DNA of 64,000 bases from Oscillatoriaceae cyanobacterium Prado104 (GTDB taxonomy: Bacteria; Cyanobacteriota; Cyanobacteriia; Cyanobacteriales; Microcoleaceae). Below, piece after piece: positions 60,028 to 64,000 of the stretch. Under the pieces are notes generated by a model. That model had not been told where the DNA came from. It ran no database searches and worked only from the letters and a program-made list of their open reading frames with translations. Every line of letters starts with the position of its first letter. The first letter of the stretch is position 1. Made by a program: the position numbers and the translations under genes. The stretch is taken from positions 1 to 64,000 of the forward strand of contig JALOON010000007.1 in assembly GCA_025454405.1 (NCBI GenBank), given 5' to 3'.

Positions 60028-62025
60028 ATGAACAAATCGCTCACCAACCAAATTTCTGCGGGCATCGGATTCGCCCTAGCGCTGCTAGTTGCTAACGCGG
60101 CAATTTCCTACCGCCACACTCAAAAAATTTTAGCAAACGAAAGCTTGGTAAGACACACTCACCAAGTTTTAACCGCCCTCGAAGCAACCCTCTCAACATT
60201 AAAAGATGCTGAAACCGGACAGCGGGGCTATTTACTCACAGGAGAAGAACGGTATTTAGAACCCTACCAAAGCGCGATCGCTAGCATCAACAAACAGCTC
60301 GCAAACTTGCAGCAGTTAACAGCAGAAAATAACGCGCAGCAGCAGAAACTTCACAGCTTAAAAATTGCGATCGACTCCAAACTAGCCCAACTTCAAAAAA
60401 CGATCGACCTGGGGCGTTCTCAGAACTTAGAAGCTGCCCTGCGCGCAGTCAAAACCGGTCGGGGAAAGCGAATTATGGGCGAGATCCGACAACAGATAGC
60501 TGCAATGACAGCCGCAGAAAATCTGCTCTTGCAACAGCGCTCCCGAGAATTGCAAGCTAGCATCAACACAGCAATGCTAACTTTCACTGTTGCTACGCTG
60601 GCAGATTTGGCATTGATGGGGGTAGTTTATTATTTAGTGAAGCGCGATCGAACTTTGCGCGCTCTCCACGAAATCAAGCAAAATCAACTGTTAGAAGAAA
60701 GCGCTCGCGATCGGCAATCCCTTGCTGTAACAGAAGAACGCTTTCGCCGCGCCATTTTTGACGCTCCGCTGCCCATAATGCTTCATGCCGAAAACGGAGA
60801 AATTTTGCAAATCAACCGCGCTTGGACGGAACTTTCCGGCTACCAATTCTCAGAAATTCCCACGATCGAAGACTGGACCCAAAAAGCTTACGGCAGTCGC
60901 AAATCATTAGTAAAAGCAGATATCGATCGGCTGCACCAATTAAACGATCGCGTTTCTGAAGGCGAATATATCATCATGACTGCCAGCGGTGAAACCCGAA
61001 TTTGGGACTTTTATTCCGCACCTTTAGGCAAGCTTGCAGACGGTAGAAGTTTAGCAATCAGTACCGCGATTGACGTTACAGCGCGCAAACAAGCCGAAGC
61101 CGAAATTCGGATGCTCAACGCTACCTTAGAGAGGCGAATTGAGAGCCGGACCGCCCAACTGCAAGCAGCTAACGACGAACTAGAAGCTTTTACTTATACA
61201 GTAGCTCACGACTTGCGCGCGCCCCTGCGCGGGATGCAGGGATTGGCGGAAGCGCTGTTAGAAGATTACCGCGACAACTTAGACGAACTCGGTCAAGAAT
61301 ACGCCCAGCAAATTGTCAATTCTAGCGAACAATTAGAAGAATTAATTCAAGATTTGTTAGATTACAGTCGCCTCAGCACTGCCGATTTACCGCTGCAAGT
61401 TGTGGAGTTAGATTGTGCTGTAGGGGAAGCGATGAAGAGATTAAAAACCGAGATTGAAAAGCAGCACGCGCAAATTAGCATTCGATCGCCCTTGCCTGCT
61501 GTTATCGCTCATCCCGTTACTTTAATTCAAGTTATCGTAAATTCGATCGGCAACGCTATAAAATTTGTTGAAGGCGTACCACCGCAAGTGCAGGTTTGGG
61601 CTGAGGAAATAGAGCATCCCGTAGAGGGGGTGGAGGAAATGGAGAGCGTGAGAGAATTGGAGATGGCGGGACTGCTGGTAGGGCCAGAGCATTTAGCCCA
61701 GGGGGTGCCACCGTGTCCGCCCCCGACTGCTGGGGAAAATTCCCAATTACCTGTTACCGCATCCGATTTGCCAGTTGCCGATTGCCAAGGGCCTGCAAAA
61801 ACAATCCGTCTTTGGGTGGAAGATAATGGTATCGGTATTGCACCAGAACATCAAGAACGCATTTTTCTGGTTTTTGAACGCCTGCACGGTATCGAATCTT
61901 ACCCCGGAACCGGTATCGGATTAGCTATTGTTTGCAAAGGGGTAGAACGCATGGGTGGTAGGGTTGGTGTCGAATCCCAATTGGGACAGGGAAGCAGATT
62001 TTGGATTGAATTAAGAAAACAATGA
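60028..62025 (+). CDS. CHASE3-PAS sensor histidine kinase (membrane)
   Basis: This membrane kinase has 665 aa. TM1 (about 10-28) and TM2 (about 185-208) bracket a CHASE3 sensor domain with TLKDAETGQRGYLLTGEERYLEPYQ. A PAS domain follows (235-350), then a coiled coil and a HisKA domain with FTYTVAHDLRAPLRGM and H394. In the HATPase domain, the N-box is NSIGNAIKFVEGVPP, then a stretch of about 60 residues (525-590) looks foreign: acidic and Pro/Gly-rich with LAQGVPPCPPPTAGE. DNGIGI, FLVFERLHG and GTGIGLAIVCKG follow. The class is cyanobacteriochrome/phytochrome-kinase type. It overlaps its response regulator by 4 bp (ATGA), so this is a complete pair. Confidence 0.93.
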   Translation: MNKSLTNQISAGIGFALALLVANAAISYRHTQKILANESLVRHTHQVLTALEATLSTLKDAETGQRGYLLTGEERYLEPYQSAIASINKQLANLQQLTAENNAQQQKLHSLKIAIDSKLAQLQKTIDLGRSQNLEAALRAVKTGRGKRIMGEIRQQIAAMTAAENLLLQQRSRELQASINTAMLTFTVATLADLALMGVVYYLVKRDRTLRALHEIKQNQLLEESARDRQSLAVTEERFRRAIFDAPLPIMLHAENGEILQINRAWTELSGYQFSEIPTIEDWTQKAYGSRKSLVKADIDRLHQLNDRVSEGEYIIMTASGETRIWDFYSAPLGKLADGRSLAISTAIDVTARKQAEAEIRMLNATLERRIESRTAQLQAANDELEAFTYTVAHDLRAPLRGMQGLAEALLEDYRDNLDELGQEYAQQIVNSSEQLEELIQDLLDYSRLSTADLPLQVVELDCAVGEAMKRLKTEIEKQHAQISIRSPLPAVIAHPVTLIQVIVNSIGNAIKFVEGVPPQVQVWAEEIEHPVEGVEEMESVRELEMAGLLVGPEHLAQGVPPCPPPTAGENSQLPVTASDLPVADCQGPAKTIRLWVEDNGIGIAPEHQERIFLVFERLHGIESYPGTGIGLAIVCKGVERMGGRVGVESQLGQGSRFWIELRKQ

Positions 62026-62474
62026 CCGCAACGCATACGATTTTGCTAGTAGAAGACAACCCCGTTGATATTTTGTTAATGCAGCGGGCGTTTCGCAATG
62101 GGGCTTTGGCTGATACAGCGCTGCAAATTGTCAGAGATGGTGATGCAGCGGTTTTTTATTTAAATGGTGATGGAGAATACAGCGATCGCGCCCGCTATCC
62201 TTTGCCTGCAATAATTTTACTAGATTTGAAATTGCCCAGGCGATCGGGTCACGAGGTTTTGGGGTGGTTAAAAAAACAGCCGGATCTCAAACGCTTGCCA
62301 GTGGTGATTTTAACTACTTCTTGGCAACCGTTGGATGTCGGTCGAGCTTACGATTTAGGAGTGAATTCTTATTTGGTGAAACCATTCGGGTTTGCGGCTT
62401 TATTAGAAATGATGAATTGTTTTAAGGACTATTGGCTCGATCGTACCGAACTTCCGGAAGTTATGCGATCGTAA
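62022..62474 (+). CDS. Rcp1-type single-domain response regulator
   Basis: The 150-aa receiver domain has the acidic E11/D12 pair (LLVEDNPVD), phosphoacceptor D68 (IILLDLKLP), the switch Thr in ILTTSW and the Lys in YLVKPFG. It has no output domain and therefore probably relays phosphate or acts by protein contact, like Rcp1 next to the cyanobacterial phytochrome kinase. The ATG overlaps the kinase stop codon, indicating translational coupling with the upstream CHASE3 kinase. Confidence 0.93.
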   Translation: MTATHTILLVEDNPVDILLMQRAFRNGALADTALQIVRDGDAAVFYLNGDGEYSDRARYPLPAIILLDLKLPRRSGHEVLGWLKKQPDLKRLPVVILTTSWQPLDVGRAYDLGVNSYLVKPFGFAALLEMMNCFKDYWLDRTELPEVMRS

Positions 62475-62620
62475 CTGCGGTTTATTGCTGATAATTACCA
62501 GGTTTGTAGTGAGGACTTTAGTCCGCTATTTCAGGTTTGCCGATACACCCCGCCCGACCTATGCCAGTCAATGCAAGTCGCTCACAGAAGCCAAAAAGAC
62601 CAATCAATTTGAATTCATTT

Positions 62621-63049
62621 GTGTCTCGATCGATCGCTCAATTGCCAGCAGAAATTTCTCGATAGCAAGCTCAGATCGCTGTAGTCTTGCCTCTGCCTTT
62701 TGTATGGGGACACCCTGCAACGGTACTCCAAGTCTTGACCAATTTGCTATCAAATGCTATAAAGTTTGTGAACTGCGAAACCCAAACGCAAGTGAAAGTT
62801 TTGGCAGAGTCTGGAGTAGAATATATCTATCTCTGGATAGAAGACAAAGGTATTGGCATTGCACCAAAAAATCAAAAGAAAATTTTTGGGTTGTTCGATC
62901 GCTTGTACGGTCAAGAATCGTATCCGGGAACGGGAATCGGGCTGGCGATCGCTCGCAAAGGAATCGAACGCACGGGCGGCGCGATCGGGCTCGAATCAAC
63001 TTTGGGAAATGGTGCTAGATTTTGGGTAAAATTACCAAAGTACAGTTGA
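62621..63049 (+). pseudogene. Remnant of a histidine kinase (ATPase domain only)
   Basis: An in-frame reading from about 62621 gives VSRSIAQLPAEISR, a TAG at 62663-62665, then QAQIAVVLPLPFVWGHPATV, and the HATPase domain continues intact: LTNLLSNAIKF, EDKGIGIAP, FDRLYGQESYPGTGIGLAIA, to a stop at 63049. Homology to phytochrome-type kinases runs straight through the TAG, so this is a nonsense-interrupted fragment. The HisKA, PAS and sensor parts upstream are absent, replaced by dispersed repeat sequence (GTTTGTAGTGAGGACTTTAG near 62501). It resembles the ATPase part of the kinase at 60028 and may come from a duplication. A TTG-started 120-aa product is still possible. Confidence 0.75.
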
Positions 63050-63282
63050 GAGTTGACAGTTGAGAGTTGACAGTTGATAGTTACTCCGAAAGCAGCCATC
63101 AGCCTTTCTTACTTCTCTCTTGAAATCTGAGTATATGATAAGCTAAGCAACATCAATCCAAAGCAATAGAGGTATTTGCAGGTCGCGTCAGACAGCAAAC
63201 CCAACATTAAAATTGCAGTAATTGCTGAGTGCTCTAATTGTAGATTTGATAAAGTTGCCGCAATACCAACAGTGAAAATCCC
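63050..63282. repeat. Spacer with GAGTTGACAGTT heptamer repeats
   Basis: AGTTGAGAGTTGACAGTTGA repeats run from about 63045 to 63080, then 200 bp of ordinary sequence leads up to the next start. No gene is visible. Confidence 0.6.
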
Positions 63283-64000
63283 ATGCTGTCCATTCTGTTA
63301 ATAGACGACAACCCGAACGATCGCCTCATGATTGACCGCGAACTGAAAAAAGCTTTTGCGGAATTAGAAATCAGGTCGGTAATTGATGCCAAAAGTTTGG
63401 ATAAAGCATTAGAAATAGGTGGTTTTGACCTAATAATCACCGACTACCAACTGCACTGGAACGACGGATTAACAGTGCTGAAAAAAATCAAAGCCTGCCA
63501 TCCCAACTGCCCGGTAATTATGTGCACCGACAGCGGCAGCGAAGAAGTGGCAGTCGCAGGCATGAAAGCGGGTTTGAGCGATTACGTGTTCAAAGGGCGG
63601 CATTTTCAGCGGCTGGTGGGGGCAGTGCGGGAAAGTTTAGAAAAATATCAATTGCGGCAGCAGTACGAAGCAACGGCCGGGCAGTTGGCAATCTCGGAAG
63701 AAAGGCTGAGACTGGCGATCGGTGCCTCGAAAATGGGAATTAGAGATTGGAATATATTAACTAGCGAAGTAGTTTTGTCGGCAGAACACGAACGGTTGTT
63801 CGGATTGGCAACAGGCAGCTTTAAAGGAACTTGGGAAGCACTTTTAGCTTGCATTCATCCAGACGATCGCGATCGGGTTGCTCGGGCTGTCGCGCAGACT
63901 TTAGAAAACAAAACAGACTATCAAAATGAATATAGAGTAATTTGGCCCGACGGTAGCGAACGCTGGCTCGCCAGTAGGGGCAAATTTTTTTACGATCGCT
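63283..64000 (+). CDS. Response regulator-PAS protein (3' partial, probable hybrid kinase)
   Basis: From the ATG at 63283 the frame stays open to the window end (239 codons). Residues 1-120 are a receiver domain: ILLIDDNPNDR, D54 in IITDYQLHWNDG, and the Lys in YVFKGRHFQ. A helical linker (ESLEKYQLRQQYEATAGQL) leads to a PAS domain (about 145-239, ISEERLRLAIGASKMGIRDWNI, then FGLATGSFKGTWEALLACIHPDDR, YRVIWPDGSERWL). This is the start of a REC-PAS sensor protein, most likely a histidine kinase of the same type as the one at 4744. The end is not visible. Confidence 0.85.
   Translation, partial: MLSILLIDDNPNDRLMIDRELKKAFAELEIRSVIDAKSLDKALEIGGFDLIITDYQLHWNDGLTVLKKIKACHPNCPVIMCTDSGSEEVAVAGMKAGLSDYVFKGRHFQRLVGAVRESLEKYQLRQQYEATAGQLAISEERLRLAIGASKMGIRDWNILTSEVVLSAEHERLFGLATGSFKGTWEALLACIHPDDRDRVARAVAQTLENKTDYQNEYRVIWPDGSERWLASRGKFFYDR

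Overview
The window looks like the chromosome of a filamentous, non-heterocystous cyanobacterium of the Microcoleus/Oscillatoria type. This is inferred from very frequent GCGATCGC (HIP1-like) sites, tocopherol genes (homogentisate phytyltransferase and gamma-tocopherol methyltransferase), CHASE3/PAS kinases with Rcp1-type response regulators, two PatB/CnfR-type regulators, and intergenic spaces packed with 7-bp tandem repeats (TTTTGAG, CAACTGT and relatives) and dispersed palindromes. I recognised no rRNA, tRNA, CRISPR array or intact insertion sequence.

Layout. 1-3.5 kb: the end of one protein and a complete 914-aa paralogue built from an undescribed ~105-aa repeat flanking an NHL-like propeller. 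4.7-7.6 kb: a hybrid histidine kinase. 8.1-14.5 kb: NhaC-type antiporter, a PEP-CTERM protein, a molybdopterin oxidoreductase, a small membrane protein and a KtrA/KtrB potassium uptake pair. 15-17.2 kb: two tocopherol genes. 17.7-31.4 kb: a 3277-aa protein with five TPR-glycosyltransferase modules plus a terminal GT4 domain, convergent with a 1118-aa protein joining a glycosyltransferase to three methyltransferase-like domains; together they suggest assembly of a methylated surface glycan. 31.7-36.5 kb: a CobA-HemD fusion, Ffh and a SIMPL-domain protein.

36.7-43.8 kb: a six-gene minus-strand block with a vWA protein, a PP2C phosphatase, a membrane protein, an unknown protein, a double RNase III-fold protein that has lost key acidic residues, and a kinase with a membrane tail. 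This is a plausible stress-signalling locus. 45-49.7 kb: PEP synthase, an HxlR regulator and a WD40-like protein.

49.7-60 kb: two PatB/CnfR paralogues (ferredoxin domain plus HTH) with near-identical C-termini, an orphan ParB, and an apparent gene set of unknown role (169-aa protein, cupin dioxygenase, two small proteins, ankyrin protein, SagB-type double nitroreductase). A ~180-bp non-coding block is conserved upstream of the gene divergent from each paralogue, as if a regulator-promoter unit had been duplicated. No nif genes are in view. 60-64 kb: a kinase and response regulator overlapping by 4 bp, a kinase remnant, and a response regulator-PAS protein cut by the window end.

The most novel-looking items are the duplicated CnfR-like units with their conserved upstream block, the vWA/PP2C/kinase locus with the degenerate RNase III protein, the modular megaglycosyltransferase with its methyltransferase partner, and the new repeat domain at the left edge.
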